Assembly (NCBI GenBank): GCA_026692865.1
Contig: JAPLNI010000050.1
Span: forward strand, 124,001-188,000
Reading direction: 5' to 3'
Source of the DNA: Planctomycetota bacterium
Lineage (GTDB): Bacteria; Planctomycetota; Planctomycetia; Pirellulales; Pirellulaceae
DNA: 64,000 nt
Position 1 is the first letter of the stretch. The number at the start of each line of letters is the position of its first letter. Below the pieces are notes generated by a model that was not told the origin of the DNA, made no database searches, and saw only the letters and a list, made by a program, of their open reading frames with translations. Of the stretch, positions 36,414 through 43,709 are shown one piece after another. The translations under genes were made by a program, and so were the position numbers.

Positions 36414-36848
36414 CGATTTTGAAACGACCTTGCAGTGTCCCTAAGCAATTCTTGCCTCTGCAACTCTTGCAGGCGGCTGTGACTGCTTCGGACTTGGGAA
36501 ACGCGGAACCAAATGGCGAAACCAAATGATTGAGTGAGCTTAGACGTGAGTAAGCCTAGACGAATGATAGTCTCACAGGAGTCGAGTGAGAAGCCAAAAG
36601 CGCTGTCAAGCAAAGCTTGGTAAGATTACTCAAAAAATCCAGGGTATCGAAGTAGTTGTTGAATTCTTAGTTACGATCCGTCGCAAAGTGAACTGAATCA
36701 CGAATTGACCGATTCATAGCCGATTCAAACGGAGACGCGATTCCACCGCACCTTCTCTTTACATGTCGTGAGGTGCGGTGGGGTTACATCACAATTGCTA
36801 TGGCTGGTGGTGGAAAACGAGGGACTTCTTAATGAATGGTGAAAATCC
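36414..36848. other. Divergent intergenic region between hisI and the glycosyltransferase gene
   Basis: No coding frame with family support was found. It holds the hairpin at 36743-36781 and presumably promoters for both divergent genes. Confidence 0.45.
36743..36781. repeat. Inverted repeat upstream of the glycosyltransferase gene
   Basis: CCACCGCACCT and AGGTGCGGTGG form a perfect 11-bp stem with a 17-base loop, about 70 bases before the start codon. It could be an operator, a leader hairpin or a dispersed element; only one copy was seen. Confidence 0.6.
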
Positions 36849-37475
36849 GTGGAATCAGAAACGCTAAGCATCGTTATCCCTACTGCTAATCGACAAGACC
36901 AAATCGCAGCACGGTTAGAAACATTGATCGATCATGTTTCTGATCTGTGCAATCGATTACAAATTGTCATCGTGGATGATGCTTCGACTGACGCGACCCC
37001 CGAGATCCTTGAGGAGTTGCAGCGGACTTACCCACAAGTTGAGACGATCCGAAATACCAGTCGCAGAGGGCCTAAGTTTGCCGCCGAGATCGGTTTGAAA
37101 AAAGCGATTGGCACATTTGTCTTTATCCACGATTCTTACGATTGCATTGATATCCAAGCGATGCAACAGCTTTGGAGTTTGCGGAACGATCGTAATCTCG
37201 TCGTCGCACGCGCGGGAACTCGGACGCGGCGAATTGACAACGCGATGCTCGAACAGTTGGCCAAGTGGGGGAAAAAGCTCGAAGAGCAATGGCGACCAGC
37301 GACAGCTGACGTTACAGAGAATTCCGAGACCGAGCTCATGTCAGGTGGACTACAAATGGTCCGCCGCGATTCACTGTCCAGGCTTTCACGAGTCGATTCG
37401 GAAGAGTCCGCTTTCGAGGTCTCACACCTTTCGCAACGATCATTGGTTCGTTCGTCGAAGAAGCTTTCGAAATAG
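36849..37475 (+). CDS. Family 2 glycosyltransferase, possibly frameshifted near its 3' end
   Basis: The product is a GT2 enzyme: LSIVIPTANRQDQIAARLE, the nucleotide-sugar segment IVIVDDASTDATPEIL, and a DxD-like site (FIHDSYDCID). It would transfer a sugar from a nucleotide donor to an unknown acceptor. The GTG start has GGTGA nearby. At 208 residues it is a little short. Another frame, open from before 37350 to a stop at 37600, reads GSFVEEAFEIVNDS, VFCSGQWSQTTGVIG and SASRYIPGVTLVH, which looks protein-like; a one-base shift near 37400-37450 would give about 250 residues. This may be a true frameshift, a sequence error or chance. Confidence 0.75.
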   Translation: MESETLSIVIPTANRQDQIAARLETLIDHVSDLCNRLQIVIVDDASTDATPEILEELQRTYPQVETIRNTSRRGPKFAAEIGLKKAIGTFVFIHDSYDCIDIQAMQQLWSLRNDRNLVVARAGTRTRRIDNAMLEQLAKWGKKLEEQWRPATADVTENSETELMSGGLQMVRRDSLSRLSRVDSEESAFEVSHLSQRSLVRSSKKLSK

Positions 37476-37711
37476 TCAACGACAGCCGTTCGATGGAACC
37501 ATTGTCCCGTCGGGTTTTTTGTTCAGGACAATGGTCGCAAACTACTGGTGTTATTGGTAGTGCATCGCGATACATTCCAGGTGTCACGTTGGTCCATTGA
37601 AATTCGTTGTTCGCTTAAGAACGAAACCAGTTGTTGAACGTCTTCTAGTATAACTTATTCGAATCTACAAAATTACGCTCAATAAGATCCGTCCACAACG
37701 CTGCATCCTAA

Positions 37712-38578
37712 ATGCCTGAGCTCCCTGAAGTCGAAACGATGCGTCGAAGTTTGTTTGCTTCGATAGGTATGGCAATTGTTTCGGTCCATCAACCCACCTC
37801 TCGATATCGTCCCATCAAGATGGAGCCATGTATCGAGCAACTCCAAGAGCGAATCGTCAACCGCTCGGTGGTTGCAGTAGAACGACTTGGTAAGCGGGTC
37901 GTCGTGTGCTTAGACGACGATTCGCAAGTGCTATTTCAGCCGAAGATGGCTGGTTTGGTCTTAATGGACACACCGCCCAATGAGTCACACCTTCGTTTGG
38001 TGGTTGGGTTGGCGTTGCCCGATTCGGCGCTGCAAGCTTCAAAGAGTTGTGTCACCTCTCAAATTCTTTACTGGGATCAGCGGGGCCTGGGAACGATTCA
38101 ACACTGGACAGCTGAGCAGATGAAAGGCTTTCTTGATAGCGGTGTCCTTGGGCCGGACGCGTTGGATGTTGATTTCGAGACATTTTACGCGAGGTTTAGC
38201 GACGCTTTTCGGCCGGTGAAGCCTACGCTATTGGACCAATCGCGGGTTGCGGGTATCGGCAATCTTTATGCTTCCGAGATCCTTCACCGAAGCGGTGTTC
38301 ATCCCGCTCGTCGTTGCGATCGACTATCGAAGCCCGCCTGGAAAAGAATTTTTGAATCCACCAGGACGATCCTTTTGGAGGCGATCGAGCACGAAGGATC
38401 TACATTGTCTGATGGAACCTATCGGAAGTCGAAAGACGATCCAGGCGGCTACCAAAACTCGCATCGCGTGTATGATCGAGCAGACCTCCGATGCCTTACT
38501 TGCGGTCAACATTTAATTGTGCGCATTGTCCAATCACAGCGTAGTACCTTCTTCTGCAAGGGATGCCAGAAGCGCTGA
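37712..38578 (+). CDS. mutM: Formamidopyrimidine-DNA glycosylase
   Basis: The 288-residue protein starts MPELPEVETMRRSL, in which Pro2 and Glu3 are the catalytic residues of Fpg/MutM. RLGKRVVVCLDDD holds the conserved lysine, SRVAGIGNLYASEILH the helix-two-turn-helix, and CLTCG...FFCKGCQ the C-terminal zinc finger. It excises oxidised purines such as 8-oxoguanine from DNA. It is followed by a hairpin terminator shared with the convergent DUF1559 gene. Confidence 0.96.
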   Translation: MPELPEVETMRRSLFASIGMAIVSVHQPTSRYRPIKMEPCIEQLQERIVNRSVVAVERLGKRVVVCLDDDSQVLFQPKMAGLVLMDTPPNESHLRLVVGLALPDSALQASKSCVTSQILYWDQRGLGTIQHWTAEQMKGFLDSGVLGPDALDVDFETFYARFSDAFRPVKPTLLDQSRVAGIGNLYASEILHRSGVHPARRCDRLSKPAWKRIFESTRTILLEAIEHEGSTLSDGTYRKSKDDPGGYQNSHRVYDRADLRCLTCGQHLIVRIVQSQRSTFFCKGCQKR

Positions 38579-38604
38579 AGAGTCAGACAAATCGAATCAA
38601 AAAG

Positions 38605-38642
38605 AAAAAAAGCTGCCAAAGTTTCCTGAGGCAGCTTCTTTA
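38605..38642. terminator. Bidirectional terminator between mutM and DUF1559 gene 1
   Basis: AGCTGCC (38611-38617) and GGCAGCT (38630-38636) form the stem, with A-rich flanks that give U-runs mainly on the minus strand. It is nearly identical to the hairpin at 40149-40182. Confidence 0.8.
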
Positions 38643-38682
38643 TTAAAATTGTCATTGGCTCTTTATCAACAGCCGATCGCCA

Positions 38683-39993
38683 CTACGCACCAGGCATAAC
38701 ACCGACGTCATCCCCATGTCCCCGAGTTCCCAGCGCACCCCACACTCCGAACGGAGAAGGGCTATTCCAGTTGAGAGTTTGAGTCCAACCCACACCGGTT
38801 CCGCCATCACGACGTCCTGGAGCATAGTAGTCAGCAGGTGTTGCACCTGGAGCGGTGTTGGTCGTGTCAATCTCGTTTGGTACGAACTTAACCGAGTTAT
38901 CGAATGAGGCGATGTGGGCACCTCCGAAGTGGTAACTTCCGGCGCTGCGAATTGCTACTTCGGTATTGGGATTCGTTCCTGAAAAACAAGAGGCTCCATT
39001 TGGACCTATGATAGTCTGGAAACCAACGTTTTGAGCTCCTCCTTGCGCCCCACTGCGCATCCAACCATAGCCGCTGGATGCGGCAAACTGTGTGGTGCCA
39101 GTAGTTGGGGCCGGGTAGATACCGCCGCGCGTCCGGGCCTTGCATGCATTCACGTCAATTTGATTGAATGCTCCGCCTCCAGACCCAGTGATATTTTGCA
39201 GGGTAGAACCAGCAATCATTAATCCCTGAATTGCAGGATTTTGGGCATTGAACGCATTAAGTATACTTGGAACATTCGCTGTCGAAACTTCTCCGAACAT
39301 CACCGTATTTGAAGTCCCATCGGTTATCGAAGCTAAGGTCATTTGATTCATTCTCGGGAAGGCTCCGCGAGTGTTTTCCTGTTCGAAGTGTGCAACACTT
39401 GTCCCGAAGATCCCGTCGCCCATTGAGAATACGTAGTTCGTCCGGGCCAATGCAGTCGCAGACGATGGGTTCACTCGCGCGGGATCTGAAGAGCATCGGA
39501 AAAATCCAACCTGTGTTCTGGTTGGTGAATAGGTTCCGTCCCAAGGAACACGAAACGCATTTTGACCCACAACTCGTCCGTAAGGTCCCAGTACTTCAAT
39601 TGCCGTGCCAACTCGCTGCGTCAATCCACCTTCAATTTGACCGTAGAGCCCTTGCTGCTCCATGAATGGCAACAAAGCAACGAGACCGCTAAATGCACCC
39701 CCAGGATTGTAGCCAGCCCCACCGTTTACGTTGAAGCTCTGCACGAAGGTTAGTCCAGCCCTCGGATTTGAATGGCCCCACCCCAATGAGTTCGATGGAA
39801 GAAGTTTGTAGGTATATTCGTAGTTCAACAACCCAATACCAAACTGTCGAATGTTGCTGCTGCACGACATACGACGTGCAGCTTCTCTGGCTTGCTGAAT
39901 AGCTGGGAGTAACAATCCAGCCAAAATGCCGATGATGGCAATGACGACTAAGAGTTCCACAAGCGTGAAACCCTTTTGAAAAGAACGCTTCAT
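38683..39993 (-). CDS. DUF1559 protein 1 with type IV pilin-like N-terminus
   Basis: From ATG 39993, with GAGGAG upstream, the protein starts [20 protein letters not shown] and has 436 residues. The K-G-F-T-L-V-E-L-L segment is a prepilin cleavage and N-methylation site, followed by a hydrophobic helix. The rest is the DUF1559 domain (SBP_bac_10 type), with the usual [13 protein letters not shown] segment. DUF1559 proteins are hugely expanded in planctomycetes and probably form surface or periplasmic pseudopilin-like structures. The neighbour at 40231 is a close paralogue. Confidence 0.93.
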   Translation of the reverse strand: MKRSFQKGFTLVELLVVIAIIGILAGLLLPAIQQAREAARRMSCSSNIRQFGIGLLNYEYTYKLLPSNSLGWGHSNPRAGLTFVQSFNVNGGAGYNPGGAFSGLVALLPFMEQQGLYGQIEGGLTQRVGTAIEVLGPYGRVVGQNAFRVPWDGTYSPTRTQVGFFRCSSDPARVNPSSATALARTNYVFSMGDGIFGTSVAHFEQENTRGAFPRMNQMTLASITDGTSNTVMFGEVSTANVPSILNAFNAQNPAIQGLMIAGSTLQNITGSGGGAFNQIDVNACKARTRGGIYPAPTTGTTQFAASSGYGWMRSGAQGGAQNVGFQTIIGPNGASCFSGTNPNTEVAIRSAGSYHFGGAHIASFDNSVKFVPNEIDTTNTAPGATPADYYAPGRRDGGTGVGWTQTLNWNSPSPFGVWGALGTRGHGDDVGVMPGA

Positions 39994-40000
39994 TTTAAGA

Positions 40001-40006
40001 CTCCTC
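40001..40006 (-). promoter_or_regulatory. Ribosome binding site of DUF1559 gene 1
   Basis: GAGGAG on the minus strand stands eight or so bases before ATG 39993 and decides the start over an upstream in-frame codon at 40008. Confidence 0.75.
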
Positions 40007-40148
40007 AAAACAGAAATGGCCGATAGAAAGACCTTAACGTCAGAATAAAGCCCCCTAATAGCCTACGCAAGCTCGGAAACGTGCCGCTCTTTGTTTTTTT
40101 AGAAATCTTTCCGCGTTTTCAACCTTAATTTCACTGTGTTAAGAAATA

Positions 40149-40182
40149 AAAAAGCTGCCAAAGTTTCCTTTGGCAGCTTTTT
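40149..40182. terminator. Perfect terminator hairpin after DUF1559 gene 2
   Basis: AAAAAGCTGCCAAAG (40149-40163) and CTTTGGCAGCTTTTT (40168-40182) form a perfect 15-bp stem around TTTC. On the minus strand the stem is followed by T-rich sequence. Its core matches the terminator of DUF1559 gene 1, so gene and terminator were probably duplicated together. Confidence 0.88.
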
Positions 40183-40230
40183 GTGAACCCGCGACTAGGC
40201 GGGCAACCGCCCATGTTGCACAATCTTCAC

Positions 40231-41523
40231 TTATGCACCAGGCAAAACACCAACATCGTCCCCGACACCGACGGTGCCCATCGCTCCCCATACACCAAAC
40301 GGAGATGGGCTATTCCAGTTGGCAGTTTGGTCCCAACCGTTGGCTAGGTTTCCTCGTCCCGGTGGGCTGTATGGCGGCACAGTTGGAACAATCGATGTGT
40401 CGGTTGTGTCGATCTCGTTTGGGATGAACTTGACCGAGTTATCAAACGTTACGACGTGAGCCCCGCCAGCGTGGTAGCTCCCGGCTGTTCGAATAGAATT
40501 TGGGGATTCAGAAGGTTGTCCAGTGTTACCAGTGCCGGTGTAGCAAGAAGCTCCATTGGGACCAATGATTGCATGGTAGCCAACCCAAGCAAGTTCGCCT
40601 CGTAACCAGACCAAGCCACCGGTTGTTCCAAATCGCGTCGTTGAGTTCGGCGTGACATAAACTCCACCTCGCACTCGCGACTTGCAATCCAAAACGTTGG
40701 TGGCGGTCATGGTGCCGCCTCCCACTCCCGTTAGTGTTAGTCTAGCAACGCCTTCGATAGCGCGACCTTGAATCGGAGGATTCACTGCGACCAATTCGCC
40801 GACGTTGTTTTGAGGCCCTGCGATGGTAGCGATTTCGCCAAACATCACCGTGTTTGATGTTCCGTCGGTTATGGCTGCTAGTGTGAGTTGGAAAGCACGT
40901 GGAAATGGTCCTCTTGTTGAGAGTTGATCCAGGCTTGCAGTTTGAGCTCCGTTGATTTGGTCACCTAAATTGAAGACGTAGTTAGTCCGTGCAAAAGAGG
41001 TAGCGGAGCTTGGGTTGATTCGTCCTGGATCGGACGGGCAACGAAAGAAGCCAACTTGAGTTCTCGAAGGATTGTACCGGGAATCCCAGATCGGTAACCA
41101 AGTCGATCCTGAGATTTGCCCATAAGGCCCGACAACCTGAGTCGTTGTCGCAGTGACTCGCCGGGTAAATCCCGAATCAATTTGGTTATAGAGTGATTGC
41201 TGTTCCATCATTGGGAGGATGCCAACATATCCTGAGAACGCTCCGGCAGGAAAGTAAAAGCCCGGATAAGCAACGTCGGTCGTACCGGCCCGCGGATTGG
41301 CATAACCAAAGCCGGCTGCAAGCGCGGGCAATAATTTGTAGCTATATTCGTAGTTCAGAAGCGCAATGCCGAACTGACGAATGTTACTACTGCAGGACAT
41401 GCGTCGAGCTGCCTCACGCGCTTGTTGAATTGCCGGCAAAAGCAAACCGGCCAAAATACCAATGATTGCGATGACCACCAAAAGTTCTACAAGAGTAAAA
41501 CCTCTTTTTTTTGCACGACTCAT
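40231..41523 (-). CDS. DUF1559 protein 2 with type IV pilin-like N-terminus
   Basis: From ATG 41523, with GGGAG upstream, the protein starts [20 protein letters not shown] and has 430 residues. The first 60 residues are nearly identical to DUF1559 protein 1 ([20 protein letters not shown]), and both end in DDVGV-x-PGA. The middle differs more, mainly in loops. The gene lies directly upstream of its paralogue on the same strand with a terminator between them, so each has its own transcript or shares read-through. Confidence 0.93.
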   Translation of the reverse strand: MSRAKKRGFTLVELLVVIAIIGILAGLLLPAIQQAREAARRMSCSSNIRQFGIALLNYEYSYKLLPALAAGFGYANPRAGTTDVAYPGFYFPAGAFSGYVGILPMMEQQSLYNQIDSGFTRRVTATTTQVVGPYGQISGSTWLPIWDSRYNPSRTQVGFFRCPSDPGRINPSSATSFARTNYVFNLGDQINGAQTASLDQLSTRGPFPRAFQLTLAAITDGTSNTVMFGEIATIAGPQNNVGELVAVNPPIQGRAIEGVARLTLTGVGGGTMTATNVLDCKSRVRGGVYVTPNSTTRFGTTGGLVWLRGELAWVGYHAIIGPNGASCYTGTGNTGQPSESPNSIRTAGSYHAGGAHVVTFDNSVKFIPNEIDTTDTSIVPTVPPYSPPGRGNLANGWDQTANWNSPSPFGVWGAMGTVGVGDDVGVLPGA

Positions 41524-41532
41524 AAACAATGA

Positions 41533-41537
41533 CTCCC
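41533..41537 (-). promoter_or_regulatory. Ribosome binding site of DUF1559 gene 2
   Basis: GGGAG on the minus strand nine or ten bases before ATG 41523 supports that start over a longer frame to 41556. Confidence 0.65.
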
Positions 41538-41990
41538 AATCAGCAAGGTATTTCAAAGACTAAGTTAAATTTGTATTAAAGTCTTCTGAAGAATGACTAC
41601 TTCTGTTTTAGAGTAGCCCTCTTGCATTTGGAAATCAATCAAGTTTTGAATTGTTTGATATCGCTTCAAACCGGCACGCAATCGCTTGCCTGTCATCGTC
41701 TCGTTAATAATGTCCAATAGTGGGGCTTAAGGGGCACAGAAAAGCGAATAATGCGGCAGAGCTTCACTTGGAAATTTTTGAAAATTCGCTGAGAAACATC
41801 TAAGATTTTGATGCTTTTCGCTGATTGCGAGTACTTGTCGTGTTTGCAGGAGCTTGAACCGTTAGTGAAATGCAAGCCGTATTAAGCCGCTGGCGTTTGC
41901 CGCGTCGTTTGGCTTTCCTGCGCAAGCAGTTGGTAAGTCGTTTGAACTCGGCTAGCGTTTAAGGCTAAATGCATCAAGCGATTGCATGAA
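41538..41990. other. Intergenic region upstream of DUF1559 gene 2
   Basis: A/T-rich at 41560-41600. No coding frame, RNA gene or strong repeat was supported. It should contain the DUF1559 gene 2 promoter. Confidence 0.45.
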
Positions 41991-42023
41991 TAAAGCCGTG
42001 GAAGAATCTGTTCCACGGCTTTA
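41991..42023. terminator. Terminator hairpin after the beta-barrel gene
   Basis: TAAAGCCGTGGAA and TTCCACGGCTTTA form a perfect 13-bp stem with a 7-base loop, 62 bases after the stop of the minus-strand beta-barrel gene. Confidence 0.8.
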
Positions 42024-42085
42024 TCAACATTCAAATGTCAATCTTGATGCTTGCGTGTTCAAAGTTGCATAACACTTCGATGCAC

Positions 42086-43642
42086 TTACCAACTGTATTC
42101 AAGTCCGAAGGTTCCACCGTGGAAGAGAACACAATCACCAGCGTCGTAGCTAGTACCTGAACCTGGATTTAAAGGTACGTATTGCTGATTGCTGACGGTT
42201 GCGACTCCTGCCAGATACATCGCTTCGTATCCAACGGTTGCTACCAAGCTAGGAAGGATTCGGTATCTGCCGATAGTTCCCAGTTGTACCATCCCAGCGA
42301 GGTCTGTAGATCGTCGGCTAGCATCGATCAAACGAGTGCCTCGGTTGAATACTTGCAGCTCACCTTCATTGAAGTTTGCAAAGACTCCCAATCGGCTTTT
42401 CGCACCGATCGACAAGCGTTGGCTGATGGGTCTCATGACATCGCTACCAATCTGAGCACCCAAGAGGAAGTTCTGAAGATCGGTTCGGAAGAATCCAGCT
42501 CCATTACCCTGTCCAACCGAATCAAACGAAAATTGTTCATTATATTGGAAGGCTCGGATTCCGATCAGCGTGCTCATGATGTCCCAAGCGAACCATTTGC
42601 GGTTCGCCTCATACGATTGAAGATTCGCTCGCATGCCTTGCAGGTGACGGAAGGAATCATTGAACGTATCGATCTGTGCTGCGGTATATCCGCCGCCCGC
42701 AGTGAGAACACTTTGAAGGGCACCACCTGGACTCAGGTGTTGGCTGGCTCTTTCCCAAGTGAACGAACCCGTGTAGACGAACTCGACCCCATCGGTGCAA
42801 TCGAACATTTGTCCGAGTGTAATGCGATGGCCAAGTTCGTATCCATTATTTGGCATCAAGTTAGACTGTGAGAAGGAGTACTGTTGGTCTCCTTCGCGTT
42901 GCATGTAGACCGCTTCATAGCCCAAGTAAAAGCGACGGCAAATTTCTGGGCTGCAGGTGTTGTTTTGGCCGCGATTGGTTGAGTAACCGCTCATGACTGC
43001 GAGCGAGGGTCGCGATCCGCCGTGGCGTTGGGGTTGGCTGTAACCATAACCCGAACTTGGCATGGCGACCGCTTCGTTGAACCCGTAACCGTCGATCACT
43101 TGTGTGCTAATTGGGGTACCATCTGGGCCGAGATCCTGTTGCGACACGATCACCGGCTCTGAGGTACTAACGATCTTGCTACTAACGATCGTCCCCTGGG
43201 GCTCCTGTCCCAAGTGGTAGGTTTGGGGGGTTGTGTCCGAGGCCGGAACGACGACTCCGCTATTGAACCCACTATTTAGGCCAGTGCTAATCCCCGTCAT
43301 AGGTAGGCTTTTAAGCTGAGGCTGATATACGCCTTGCGAAAGGGACGACGGAAACGCATTATCGCTTCCTGCCATCGCTGTGTCCTGAAGCACAGTCGTA
43401 ATGGTCGAGTTCTGCGTTAACACCCCAGCGGCAGGAGCAAACGCCTTGGGAGTGTTAGTCCGAGCAACCGTAGGCTGCTGTCCCATCAGCGACGTTTGCC
43501 CGAGAACTCCCGAAACGATGGAGCCGGCCAATATGGCGGCGGCCCATCGTCGACGACGACTTGTCGAGGCTTGAACATGACTCGTATTGTCAGATGTTCG
43601 CGTCGTTGGGCGTTTTTGGGTTATGTTGTTTGAACTTTGCAT
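42086..43642 (-). CDS. Putative outer-membrane beta-barrel protein (BBP7-like)
   Basis: From ATG 43642 the protein has about 518 residues: an N-terminal signal segment after an Arg cluster (RRRRWAAAILAGSIVSGVLG), a Ser/Thr/Gln-rich region, and from about residue 215 an alternating-strand region (YLGYEAVYMQREGDQQYSF, VEFVYTGSFTWERASQ) that ends in FGLEYSW. A terminal aromatic residue is typical of outer-membrane barrels. BBP7-family barrels are common in planctomycetes. The gene lies 67 bases downstream of the secretin-N gene, so the two are likely one envelope unit. Confidence 0.78.
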   Translation of the reverse strand: MQSSNNITQKRPTTRTSDNTSHVQASTSRRRRWAAAILAGSIVSGVLGQTSLMGQQPTVARTNTPKAFAPAAGVLTQNSTITTVLQDTAMAGSDNAFPSSLSQGVYQPQLKSLPMTGISTGLNSGFNSGVVVPASDTTPQTYHLGQEPQGTIVSSKIVSTSEPVIVSQQDLGPDGTPISTQVIDGYGFNEAVAMPSSGYGYSQPQRHGGSRPSLAVMSGYSTNRGQNNTCSPEICRRFYLGYEAVYMQREGDQQYSFSQSNLMPNNGYELGHRITLGQMFDCTDGVEFVYTGSFTWERASQHLSPGGALQSVLTAGGGYTAAQIDTFNDSFRHLQGMRANLQSYEANRKWFAWDIMSTLIGIRAFQYNEQFSFDSVGQGNGAGFFRTDLQNFLLGAQIGSDVMRPISQRLSIGAKSRLGVFANFNEGELQVFNRGTRLIDASRRSTDLAGMVQLGTIGRYRILPSLVATVGYEAMYLAGVATVSNQQYVPLNPGSGTSYDAGDCVLFHGGTFGLEYSW

Positions 43643-43709
43643 AGGAGCTGTTCCCTCATGCCTAGGGCGTTGAACTGTTGGGAATAGGTAAAAGGTCATT
43701 TTCGATCAC

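Noticed and set aside
36410-36613. Minus-strand frame of 67 codons that overlaps the hisI start
   Set aside because: The overlap looked like coupling, but the sequence has no protein-like pattern and hisI has its own credible start.
37336-37587. Minus-strand frame of 83 codons opposite the glycosyltransferase 3' end
   Set aside because: No family resemblance; it mirrors the plus-strand frames.
41693-41875. Minus-strand frame of 60 codons upstream of DUF1559 gene 2
   Set aside because: Low-complexity A/T-rich sequence with no ribosome site or family.
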